Assembly (NCBI GenBank): GCA_002428985.1 | Contig: DIYL01000061.1 | Span: 176,778-240,777, forward strand | Origin: Anaerolineales bacterium UBA6055 | GTDB lineage: Bacteria > Chloroflexota > Anaerolineae > Aggregatilineales > Phototrophicaceae | DNA: 64,000 nt | Reading direction: 5' to 3' | In this document: piece by piece, positions 36,334-44,575 of the stretch | How the letters are laid out: each line of letters opens with the position of its first letter | How positions within the stretch are numbered: position 1 is the first letter of the stretch | Program-made: the position numbers and the translations under genes | Notes under the pieces: model-generated | What the model saw: only the letters and a program-made list of their open reading frames with translations | The model's database searches: none | What the model was told of the DNA's origin: nothing

Positions 36334-36383
36334 AACAATGCAATAGCATGACATCAATTAGGGTGGATAACTCCGTCCTTTTG
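36334..36383 (+). terminator. Terminator copy B downstream of the unknown 220-residue gene
   Basis: AGGGTGGA (36360-36367) pairs with TCCGTCCT (36372-36379) and is followed by a TTTTG run. The sequence from AACAATGCAATAGCATGACA onward repeats copy A. Confidence 0.75.
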
Positions 36384-36476
36384 TTTTATCTAGGTTAACA
36401 TCGAGTCCCATGAATTGTTCGGGAATCTACCCAATGCTACAATTACCTATATATCACAGTAATGAGGTTTACATAG

Positions 36477-37118
36477 ATGAGTGATTCAAATAATGAAAGT
36501 GACTCAACAAACCAGTACTCCAGAGAGGTTAAGGCGATTCTGGATACTGCGCGTGAGATTATGCGAGAAGAAGGTGTTGCATCACTAAATCTTCAGAAGA
36601 TTGCGCAACGTGTGGGGTTGCAGTCGACTGAATTATATAGCTTCTTGTTTAATCATTTCCCAGATGTAAATGCAATATATGACGAGTTATTTGCTATCGG
36701 TATGCGTCAGTATCGTGATGAATTTGCGTCGATATTTGAAGAGCACGGGGCAACATGGGATGGTCTTCAGCGCATTATGGAAGCATATCTATCATTTGCA
36801 ATTCAAAACCGTGAGATATATCAGATTATGTTTGAGCGCCCAGTTCCTAGTTTTTCGCCATCCGAAAAAGCTATCCAAGAATCGGTCAAACTCGTCGAAG
36901 TTGCCCAATCTGTATTTGCTGCCGCAAAGGCATCTGGAACAATTACCACATCACTATCGGTTGAAGATACGACAAACTTATTTGTATCGATTATGCATGG
37001 GATTACAGCAATGCACCTCGCCAACGATCCTGAATTGCCGATGAATGAAGGACGTTTTGGCAGCTTGCTTCCAGCTATCAAATCTATCCTGCAAACAGCA
37101 TGGTCAGCAGCGTCATGA
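36477..37118 (+). CDS. TetR family transcriptional regulator
   Basis: The product is 213 aa. Residues 15-65 form the TetR-type helix-turn-helix (VKAILDTAREIMREEGVASL, LQKIAQRVGLQSTELYSFLF). The ligand domain is in the TetR_C_33/WHG style with an EIYQIMFERPVP segment. GAGG lies nine bases upstream of the start. The neighbouring genes do not show an obvious target, and no palindrome in the 5' region stands out. Confidence 0.9.
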   Translation: MSDSNNESDSTNQYSREVKAILDTAREIMREEGVASLNLQKIAQRVGLQSTELYSFLFNHFPDVNAIYDELFAIGMRQYRDEFASIFEEHGATWDGLQRIMEAYLSFAIQNREIYQIMFERPVPSFSPSEKAIQESVKLVEVAQSVFAAAKASGTITTSLSVEDTTNLFVSIMHGITAMHLANDPELPMNEGRFGSLLPAIKSILQTAWSAAS

Positions 37119-37225
37119 TATGATGAATTTGAAAGATTTTCTTATTCTATACTATTAAATATAGATATTAATTTATGTTAATAAAAATGCAATATATGGA
37201 TTTTTATCGTAAAGATTTTCATTAA

Positions 37226-38257
37226 CTAATCGTGAGTTGTTTGTTGTAAATGGTAACTGATTTCAGACATATATTGAAACCAATCAATAAAACGTTGTGT
37301 TTGGTCATCTAACGAAGAAAATGTATAATCAATTAAGTCACGGATAGATGTCCATTGTTTTTTTTTATAATGAGATATAGAAGTTTCAAAAGACATACCT
37401 ATCTTTCCAATATAGTAGTTTGGGTTAATTCCATAGGTAAATGGGATAGCATTACCTTCATCAGTGATTACAATTGGGCTAATTAGGTCAGACAAAACTA
37501 CATCATCGGTTGACTGTCTCTCAAGTACTTTATAACGTGCACGATTTTTTCTAATTTGATCTATCGGTAATAGGTCAAGCTGAATCGGAATATCACTAGC
37601 ATTTTCTAACAATGATGCCACTACATAAGTCCGCACCATATCATCACCATCTAGCCCTAATAATTTATTCATTTGTGTGCCACGTCCCGTTGAGGCGAAC
37701 GGATGCAACTGTAATAGACTTGCGTTATGTTCTTCAGCATAATCTACTATCCATGGAATATCATTTATCGACAAATGAGACACACAGAAAGCAATTCCAA
37801 ATGCAACTTCATACTGCGTCAGGTAGTTAATTGCATTTTCAACAAAACGAAATGCTTGCGGATGGTTTCTAATCTTATTATGTAATTCAGGAGTGCCATC
37901 TACACTAATTGCAATCATTTCAATATTATCTATCAACCAGTCAATATTATTATTGTTAATTGCACTACCATTTGTAATTAGACTAGTTTTGTAACCTAAT
38001 TCTTTTGCCCGTGCTAACAAAGTTTGTATATCGGCATAGAGTAATGGTTCGCCACCTGAGATACTGAGAACGTTGTAACCTTCGCGAATTAGAATAGTAA
38101 GCGTATTAATAATTAAGTCTATGTCTAAAGAATTTTGTAGGCGAGGACTTGATGAACTGTAGCAGTGTTGACAGGTTAGATTGCAAAATCTACTTGGATG
38201 CAAATGAACGACACGCTCAGGCATAAAGCCTGAGAATGTCTGACTAAGGCTATTCAT
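37226..38257 (-). CDS. Radical SAM protein, no SPASM domain, coupled to a small unknown protein
   Basis: The product is 343 aa. The cluster motif C25xxxC29xxC32 is in SRFCNLTCQHCYSS, with GGEPLLY and a later ISVDGTPELHNKIRN in MoaA/PqqE style. Only one further Cys is present, so no auxiliary clusters are expected. The C-terminal part is helical and basic-aromatic. The ATG shares a base with the TAA of the small gene upstream (TAATG), so the two are translated together. It may modify the small protein or act with it on another peptide; this is unproven. AT-rich, unlike metH. Confidence 0.92.
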   Translation of the reverse strand: MNSLSQTFSGFMPERVVHLHPSRFCNLTCQHCYSSSSPRLQNSLDIDLIINTLTILIREGYNVLSISGGEPLLYADIQTLLARAKELGYKTSLITNGSAINNNNIDWLIDNIEMIAISVDGTPELHNKIRNHPQAFRFVENAINYLTQYEVAFGIAFCVSHLSINDIPWIVDYAEEHNASLLQLHPFASTGRGTQMNKLLGLDGDDMVRTYVVASLLENASDIPIQLDLLPIDQIRKNRARYKVLERQSTDDVVLSDLISPIVITDEGNAIPFTYGINPNYYIGKIGMSFETSISHYKKKQWTSIRDLIDYTFSSLDDQTQRFIDWFQYMSEISYHLQQTTHD

Positions 38258-38586
38258 TATTTTATACCTAATGGACGAATCTCTTCAAAATCTTGTTCAA
38301 TTCGTACGTGGAATAGATCAGGATCAATAATACCATATGGAAAAACTTCAATTCGACCAACACGCCCACCACCAACTTCAACGAGTTCTGGAATCACTTC
38401 CCACCAATTTTTGTTATCAATAAAATAATCGAGGCAAATCCCATATGTGCAAATATCTACACCACGAATCTGATAGCTTGCTCTAGAAATACGTTCTGCT
38501 AATTCGTTTACAGCACGATTTTCAACTTTTCGGCTAGCAACAGCCCGAGCTAGTGCTTTTGAAACGAGTTTTACATCGTTTGACAT
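38257..38586 (-). CDS. Small unknown protein coupled to the radical SAM enzyme (candidate substrate or partner)
   Basis: The product is 109 aa from the ATG at 38586 (GGAG upstream). A longer frame to 38652 starts in an AT-rich leader and is unlikely. The N-terminal half is helical (ALARAVASRK, AVNELAERISRAS). The centre RGVDICTYGICLDYF has two Cys (46 and 51) among aromatics and Tyr/Asp, followed by NKNWWEVIPELVEVGGG. Similarity to a known family was not recognised. The TAATG coupling to a radical SAM gene suggests a peptide substrate, recognition protein or partner. Confidence 0.8.
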   Translation of the reverse strand: MSNDVKLVSKALARAVASRKVENRAVNELAERISRASYQIRGVDICTYGICLDYFIDNKNWWEVIPELVEVGGGRVGRIEVFPYGIIDPDLFHVRIEQDFEEIRPLGIK

Positions 38587-38652
38587 GGAAATTCTCCATT
38601 TTATTAATATACGATAAAAATAGATTATCATAAAAACCAAAAAATGCAACAA

Positions 38653-39082
38653 AAGTAAACTATATAAATCACAAAGTTTGAAAAAGATGTTGTTAATTAT
38701 ACTATTTAGTTAATTCTCTGAATCTGTTGGGTGTCAAATTTTAAAGATGACAATTATAGAATGTGTTATAAGTGTATTGAGACAATATAGTAAGTATGTT
38801 ATTCTATTATTGATCAAGCAAGTTAAAAGGCAAACGCCTATGTATGTACACGACCGCACTTACGGCTAATACAATCCTCACAAGACGATAATCCACATAT
38901 CTGATAAGATACGTCGGCGCATATGCGTCTGATGTTATATCGTGCATTACAATTTCCGCAATTTAAATTGTCATACCCTATGTAGGGACGAAACCATCTA
39001 TTCGTCCGCTGGCGCAACCCTAGATGCGCCCCTACGATTTGTATGAAACAAAACAGGTAGTTCACCTGAAGGAGTTTTATCT
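38653..39082. other. Intergenic region upstream of metH: AT-rich half, a Cys-rich frame and a repeat
   Basis: 38653-38830 is AT-rich and probably holds the promoter of the small protein/radical SAM pair. 38838-39065 on the minus strand is an open frame with CGNC, a CADVSYQIC stretch, SCEDC and a KC near the end, which resembles a zinc-ribbon protein but overlaps a palindromic repeat at 38982-39035. I treat it as unproven. No cobalamin or SAM riboswitch upstream of metH was recognised. Confidence 0.45.
38982..39035. repeat. GTAGGG...CCCTAC element with two internal hairpins
   Basis: The outer arms are GTAGGG (38982) and CCCTAC (39030). Inside are GGACGAA/TTCGTCC (38986 and 39001) and GGCGCA/TGCGCC (39011 and 39025). 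The cloverleaf-like layout and end sequences match the palindromes at 5559 and 46910. Confidence 0.65.
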
Positions 39083-42000
39083 ATGAACAGTACTCAAGAC
39101 CGCGTATATACCAATCGTCGCTATCTAGACGCTATCGATGACCATATCGTCATTTTTGATGGTGCGATGGGCACGAGTATTCAAAGTTATGATCTGACCG
39201 CTGAAGATTATGGTGGCGAATATCTCGAGGGATGCGTCGATTATCTGGTGATTACCCGCCCCGATGTTATCCGCGAAATTCATGAGTCATTTCTTGAAGT
39301 GGGTAGTGAAGCTGTAGAAACGGATACTTTCCGTGGCAATCGCTTGACATTAGGCGAATACGGGCTTGGTGATCGCGTGATTGAAATTAATAAGGCGGCG
39401 GCACAAATCGCGCGTGAAGCCTGTGATAAATTTGAAAAAGCAACGGGTATCCCACGTTTTGTTGCGGGTAGTATGGGACCTAGCGGTAAGCTCCCATCAG
39501 GCAACGATCCTGATCTCAGTGACATCACCTTTGATGAACTCGCTGATCTATTTTATGAGCAAGCGCAGGGTTTAACCGAAGGTGGCGCCGATTTACTCTT
39601 GCTCGAAACCAGCCAAGATATTCTCGAAGTCAAAGCCGCTGTGCATGGCATCAATCGGTATTTTGAAGATAGTGGGAATCGCATTCCGCTACAGGTACAA
39701 ATTACACTCGATGTCAGCGGACGTATGTTATTCGGCACCGATATTGCCGGAGCAACCACCACACTCGAATCGCTTCCGATTGACATCCTTGGTATGAACT
39801 GCTCGACTGGGCCAGAATATATGCGTCAGCCAATCCAATATTTGATTGAACGCTCACGCTTCCCAATTAGTGTGCTACCGAATGCAGGCTTACCCATTAA
39901 CGTTGATGGTGAAGCTGTTTACCCGATGGAACCCGAACCATTCAGCGAGATGGTCAGCGAATTTACACGCTGGGGTGTCAATATTGTGGGGGGATGCTGT
40001 GGTACACGCCCCGAACATCTGAGCAAGCTGTATCATAAAGTTCACGGTAAATCATACGAAGAGACACTCGCTGAAAATGCAGCTCGCCAAGCACCGAAAC
40101 AACGCGATGTCATCCACGAAGCACAGGCCTCGTCGGGTATGACTGCCACCCGCATGATGCAAGATCCGGGTCCGACACTCATTGGCGAGCGTGTGAACAG
40201 TCAAGGTAGCCGTAAAGTCAAACGCCTCTTACTGGAAGATGATTACGATAGCATCGTGCAGATCGCTGTCGGACAGGTCGAAAGTGGCGCACATATGCTC
40301 GATGTGTGTGTGGCACTGACCGAACGTGAAGACGAAAAAGAACAGATGGAACAACTCGTCAAAAAGCTATCGATGGCGGTTGAAGTGCCTCTGATTATTG
40401 ACACGACTGAAGCCGATGTCGCTGAAGCTGCTTTAGCCCTCTATCCGGGGCGTGGCATCATCAACGGTAATAATCTGGAAAATGGACGTGATCGCATCGA
40501 TACCATTCTACCGATTGCCAGAAAACATGGTTCTGCAGTTCTGTCGATGACCATTGATGAAGATGGTATGGCACATACCCACGAGAAAAAATTCGAGATT
40601 GCTAAACGCATCACAGAAATCGCGATTAACGAATACGGCATGTCACCCGAAGATTTAATTTTTGATGATCTGACCTTCCCGCTGACCACCGGACAAGAAG
40701 AATTACGTAATGATGCCGTCGAAACGATTGAAGGCATCCGCATGATTAAAGAGCAGATTCCCGGTGTGATGACCGCTTTGGGGATTAGCAATGTCAGCTT
40801 TGGTGTCGGCAAGGCAGCGCGTGGTGTCTTGAACAGTGTGTTCTTGTTCCATGCCGTTAAAGCGGGTTTGGATATGGCGATTGTTAATCCAGCACATATC
40901 ACACCCTATTCGGAAATTCCTGATGATCAGCGCAAAATTGCTGAGGATCTCATTTTTAACAGCGATGAGGACGCGCTACCACGCTTTATCCAATATTTTG
41001 AAGAAAACGACGTACAAATGGCGGGCAAAGAAGTCGTTGACCCGACCGCTGATATGACCAGCGAAGAAGCGATTCACTGGCAAATTGTACATCGTAAAAA
41101 AGAAGGCGTCGAAGCTCTGATTGATGATTGCCTGACCCGTCAGGACGCAGTTGGTGTATTGAATAATGTCTTACTTCCAGCGATGAAAGAAGTCGGCGAC
41201 AAATTCGGGGCTGGCGAGTTAATCCTACCGTTTGTGTTGCAATCCGCCGAAGCGATGAAAAAATCTGTCGCATACCTCGAGCAATTTATGGAAAAAGTTG
41301 AAGGCTCGACCAAAGGCACAGTCGTGTTGGCGACAGTCTACGGTGATGTACACGACATCGGCAAAAATCTTGTCAAGACGATTTTGACGAATAATGGCTA
41401 CACCGTCCATGATCTCGGCAAGCAAGTCCCAGCTAATACCATTATCGACAAAGCAATTGAGTATAACGCCGATGCAATCGGGTTGTCCGCATTGTTGGTG
41501 AGTACATCCAAGCAAATGCCATTGATTGTCAACGAACTCGGACGACGTGGATTAAAAATTCCGGTGTTGGTCGGTGGTGCGGCGATTAACCGTCGCTTTG
41601 GTCGTCGGATTTTGTTCCTTGATGGATCGGATGAAATTTATGACGCGGGTGTGTTCTACTGTAAGGATGCATTTGAAGGACTTGCTGTGATGGATAAGCT
41701 CGTCGACGATGCACAACGGTCGCAATTCCTTGACGAAGTCTTCAACGAGGCGTATGAAGAAATGAACCGCAAACCACGCCGTAAACGCGCGAGCCGTGGC
41801 AATACTGTTCACAAGACAGTCAAAGATGCACCGACCCTGCCCGAACCACCATTCTGGGGGACACGCGTGATTCGTGAGATGCCGTTGGAAGTGGTGCTTC
41901 AACATCTACATAAACCCGAATTGTTCCGTCTGTCATGGGGGGCAAAGAACACCCAAGGCGCAGAATGGGAAAAACTCGAAGCCGAATTTGAAGACCGTTT

Positions 42001-42637
42001 AGCGACGATGACAAAAGATGCACTTGCAAACGGCACACTCAATCCACAAGCAGTCTATGGCTATTTCCCCGTCAATAGCGATGGCGACGATTTGATCGTT
42101 TATGACCCTGATGTGTATGCTGAATCGGGTGAAAAAGTCGAAAAAGCGCGTTTTAACTTCCCACGTCAAGATGCAGGTGAATACCTGTGCATCAGCGATT
42201 ATTTTGCAAGCGTTGAGACTGGCAACGTTGATGTGATGGTACTACAAACTGTAACTGTCGGCGAAGTCGCGACTGAAGAATTCGAACGCCTGCAAACTGC
42301 TGATAACTATAGTGAAGCCTACTTCTTCCACGGACTCGCTGTTCAAGCTGCGGAAGCGACAGCCAACTACCTGACGAAATTGGTAGAGGGGCAGTTGGGT
42401 ATTGCTGAGGGACAAGGCAAACGCTATAGCTGGGGATACCCCGCATGCCCTGATTTAGAAGACCATCAAGTTGTCATTGATCTGATGCCACAGGTCGCTA
42501 ACGAAATCAGCATGACGCTAACCGAGTCGTTCCAATGGGTGCCAGAACAAAGCACGGCGGCCATCTTCACGCATCACCCCGATGCAAAATACTACAGCGT
42601 CGGCAACCTCGACCGCGCCGAGCGCATTTTGGGATAA
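39083..42637 (+). CDS. metH: Cobalamin-dependent methionine synthase
   Basis: The product is 1184 aa and transfers a methyl from 5-methyltetrahydrofolate via cobalamin to homocysteine. The domain order is canonical: homocysteine-binding (zinc ligands Cys240 in GMNCSTG and Cys305/Cys306 in GGCCGT), pterin-binding (about 350-640, LIGERVNSQG), B12 cap (645-740), B12-binding with axial His757 in DVHDIGKN, and the activation domain at the end with RFNFPRQ-type strands and SWGYPACPDLEDH. AAGGAG lies before the ATG. The size is close to the usual 1,200. A terminator follows. Confidence 0.97.
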   Translation: MNSTQDRVYTNRRYLDAIDDHIVIFDGAMGTSIQSYDLTAEDYGGEYLEGCVDYLVITRPDVIREIHESFLEVGSEAVETDTFRGNRLTLGEYGLGDRVIEINKAAAQIAREACDKFEKATGIPRFVAGSMGPSGKLPSGNDPDLSDITFDELADLFYEQAQGLTEGGADLLLLETSQDILEVKAAVHGINRYFEDSGNRIPLQVQITLDVSGRMLFGTDIAGATTTLESLPIDILGMNCSTGPEYMRQPIQYLIERSRFPISVLPNAGLPINVDGEAVYPMEPEPFSEMVSEFTRWGVNIVGGCCGTRPEHLSKLYHKVHGKSYEETLAENAARQAPKQRDVIHEAQASSGMTATRMMQDPGPTLIGERVNSQGSRKVKRLLLEDDYDSIVQIAVGQVESGAHMLDVCVALTEREDEKEQMEQLVKKLSMAVEVPLIIDTTEADVAEAALALYPGRGIINGNNLENGRDRIDTILPIARKHGSAVLSMTIDEDGMAHTHEKKFEIAKRITEIAINEYGMSPEDLIFDDLTFPLTTGQEELRNDAVETIEGIRMIKEQIPGVMTALGISNVSFGVGKAARGVLNSVFLFHAVKAGLDMAIVNPAHITPYSEIPDDQRKIAEDLIFNSDEDALPRFIQYFEENDVQMAGKEVVDPTADMTSEEAIHWQIVHRKKEGVEALIDDCLTRQDAVGVLNNVLLPAMKEVGDKFGAGELILPFVLQSAEAMKKSVAYLEQFMEKVEGSTKGTVVLATVYGDVHDIGKNLVKTILTNNGYTVHDLGKQVPANTIIDKAIEYNADAIGLSALLVSTSKQMPLIVNELGRRGLKIPVLVGGAAINRRFGRRILFLDGSDEIYDAGVFYCKDAFEGLAVMDKLVDDAQRSQFLDEVFNEAYEEMNRKPRRKRASRGNTVHKTVKDAPTLPEPPFWGTRVIREMPLEVVLQHLHKPELFRLSWGAKNTQGAEWEKLEAEFEDRLATMTKDALANGTLNPQAVYGYFPVNSDGDDLIVYDPDVYAESGEKVEKARFNFPRQDAGEYLCISDYFASVETGNVDVMVLQTVTVGEVATEEFERLQTADNYSEAYFFHGLAVQAAEATANYLTKLVEGQLGIAEGQGKRYSWGYPACPDLEDHQVVIDLMPQVANEISMTLTESFQWVPEQSTAAIFTHHPDAKYYSVGNLDRAERILG

Positions 42638-42654
42638 CCGCAAATAGTACAGAT

Positions 42655-42700
42655 GGCAGAGCAACTAAGCTCTGCCTGTAGTACCAGTTTTATCTCTTTT
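42655..42700 (+). terminator. Rho-independent terminator of metH
   Basis: GGCAGAGC (42655-42662) and GCTCTGCC (42669-42676) form a perfect eight-base stem with a six-base loop, and a T-rich stretch follows. It lies 18 bases past the metH stop. Confidence 0.8.
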
Positions 42701-42764
42701 AATAGCAAATAAGGCTTTTTGTAAAAATAGTAAGCATGTATACTTAATTTATCGTAAAAGATTA

Positions 42765-43409
42765 ATGAGTAATATTATGACTGACTATCCGTATATGAAT
42801 TCGACTAGGAAAGTGGAAGACTTTTTCAATAAAATTCAAAAGATGGGTATACCTGATACGATTACAACCAAATGGTTGCCATCTATTGGGTTTAAATCAA
42901 CTAATGATAGACCAATTGTGAAAATTGTTAAGTTTATAGGATTTGCAAATAGCTCTGGTCAGCCTACTACAAGATGGCAATCGTATCGTGATCAAAACCA
43001 ATCTAAGCGGATTATGGCTCAGGGTATTCTAGAAGGTTATTCTGAACTCTTTGAACAATATCCCGATGCTTACCAACGTAATGACGAAGATTTGAAAAAT
43101 TACTTTCGTGCCAACTCCACGGCAGGTGAACAGGTAATCACATATACATTAGGTACATTCAAAATATTATGCTCATTAGCAGACTTTAGCCAGAATGGTT
43201 CAAAATCGGAAGAAGAACCTCAGAACTTTTTGGATGCAGAGAATCAATCTAATATGCCCTTACCTTCGTCTGTAGCCTCACATCAATCAGGTAAACCATC
43301 ACTGCACATTGATGTTCAAATTCATATTGATTCTGATGCAACACCAGAGCAAATTGATCAGATTTTCAAGAGTATGGCAAAACATCTATATGACAAAGAC
43401 ACTGACTAG
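42765..43409 (+). CDS. DUF5343-like protein (first gene of a three-gene low-GC cassette)
   Basis: The product is 214 aa. The first 110 residues match the DUF5343 style: YPYMNSTRKVEDFFNKIQKM, a GIPDTITTKWL stretch, LPSIGFKSTNDRPIVKIVKF and GFANSSGQPTTRW, all typical of a winged-helix-like unit. The C-terminal part is variable, with an alternating-charge linker and IQIHIDSDATPEQIDQIFKS, a short amphipathic region. It is cytoplasmic. Five bases separate it from the HEPN-like gene, so they are one operon. A role in host defence or in response to stress is inferred only from the company. Confidence 0.8.
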   Translation: MSNIMTDYPYMNSTRKVEDFFNKIQKMGIPDTITTKWLPSIGFKSTNDRPIVKIVKFIGFANSSGQPTTRWQSYRDQNQSKRIMAQGILEGYSELFEQYPDAYQRNDEDLKNYFRANSTAGEQVITYTLGTFKILCSLADFSQNGSKSEEEPQNFLDAENQSNMPLPSSVASHQSGKPSLHIDVQIHIDSDATPEQIDQIFKSMAKHLYDKDTD

Positions 43410-43414
43410 AACTT

Positions 43415-43933
43415 ATGAATGATTTTGTAAAACAATCTCTTCAAATAGCACAGAATATCCAACAGAATGTAGATGAGCATTTCAAGCCGCCTGCTCAAGG
43501 AGAGAAAGCTAGGACTAATCAGGTTATTGATGCTGTTCTTGTTAAAGATACCGAAATTTATTTGGAAAAAGTCGTTAACCAAATTAATGGGGCATATGAG
43601 CATGGTTGGTATGATGCTTGTGCTGTATTGCTTCGTCGATTGATCGAAACTCTGATAATTGAGATGTATGAAGCCCACCAAATTGATCATAAAATAAAGG
43701 ATAGTCAGGGTAATTTCATTACACTGAAACATCTTATCGTTCAAGCTACTCAAGAGAAAAAATGGAATTTAGGGAGAAAAGGAAAGCATCTTGAGGCGCT
43801 AAAAGCGTTAGGCGATTTATCGGCTCATAATCGTAGATTCATCGCTGTTCGCTCGGATATAGAAAAACTAATTCCAAACATCAGAATTGTTGTTCAAGAA
43901 CTCGTAACATTAGCAAACTTAAAGAAGACATAG
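43415..43933 (+). CDS. HEPN/DUF4145-like all-helical protein
   Basis: The product is 172 aa. Its core YDACAVLLRRLIETLIIEMY followed by a LGDLSAHNRR stretch has the pattern of DUF4145/HEPN-like domains: an RxxxE helix and a later xxAH/N motif (here LSAHNRRF). The N-terminus (DFVKQSLQIAQNIQQNVDEH) is a long amphipathic helix. HEPN domains are often RNases in toxin and defence systems. The catalytic RxxxxH motif is not clearly present, so the activity is unknown. It is the middle gene of the cassette, five bases after the first gene and seven before the next. Confidence 0.75.
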   Translation: MNDFVKQSLQIAQNIQQNVDEHFKPPAQGEKARTNQVIDAVLVKDTEIYLEKVVNQINGAYEHGWYDACAVLLRRLIETLIIEMYEAHQIDHKIKDSQGNFITLKHLIVQATQEKKWNLGRKGKHLEALKALGDLSAHNRRFIAVRSDIEKLIPNIRIVVQELVTLANLKKT

Positions 43934-43940
43934 ATTAAAC

Positions 43941-44480
43941 TTGGCTTACTCAAAGACAAAAGTTAATGAGTTTAGAATTTTCCTTCATAAAAACTCTCTA
44001 AGATTATATGAACTCATCAATGGCGAGATTGTGGAAATTGATAATTCGCCATTAAGTGGCATCCTTATAATCAGTATTGCTACAGAGATTAAACAATATC
44101 TAAGGCTGAATCCAATTGGATATGTTGGAGCATTTGTACATCATTATATACAAAGTGAATCGTATAATGTACGGATGCCAGCATTGTCGTTTCGACAAAT
44201 TACATCTGATGAGATCGTCAAAGCGGGATTTGTGCCGACTATGCCAGACCTCGCGATAGAGATTAAATCTCCATCGGATACCTACACCCTCATGCGGGAT
44301 AAAGCCAAATATTATTTGGAAAATGGGACACGTCTCGTTTGGTTGGTGTATCCTGAAAAGAAATTTATTGAAGTCTATCGCAAAGATGCCGACATCGATT
44401 TTATGACTGTAGATGACACATTATCCGGATACGATGTTCTGCCAGAGTTTGAGTTAGCAGTTTCTGATATTTTCCCTTAA
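43941..44480 (+). CDS. Uma2 family (PD-(D/E)XK-like) endonuclease
   Basis: The product is 179 aa from a TTG start, the only in-frame start before the domain. The Uma2 pattern is plain: RLYELINGEIVEI, VPTMPDLAIEIKSPSDTYTL (Asp and Glu-x-Lys of the PD-(D/E)XK core), then KAKYYLENGTRLVWLVYPEKKFIEVYR. Uma2 proteins are abundant in Chloroflexota and cyanobacteria and are thought to be nucleases or restriction-like enzymes. It is the last gene of the cassette. Confidence 0.85.
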   Translation: MAYSKTKVNEFRIFLHKNSLRLYELINGEIVEIDNSPLSGILIISIATEIKQYLRLNPIGYVGAFVHHYIQSESYNVRMPALSFRQITSDEIVKAGFVPTMPDLAIEIKSPSDTYTLMRDKAKYYLENGTRLVWLVYPEKKFIEVYRKDADIDFMTVDDTLSGYDVLPEFELAVSDIFP

Positions 44481-44575
44481 CTGTTTTAGCAATTTCGATT
44501 GCGCCACATTTGCCAGTATCCGTTTGATTCTATATGATGGCTGTATGTCTATAGATGCTGACAAGGAACAGACAC

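Noticed and set aside
38653..39082. Possible cobalamin or SAM riboswitch upstream of metH
   Set aside because: No B12-box or SAM core sequence seen; only a short CAGGT/ACCTG hairpin next to the ribosome binding site.
40441..40902. Long antisense frame inside metH
   Set aside because: It is a shadow of the high-identity metH frame; no start context and no family-like pattern.
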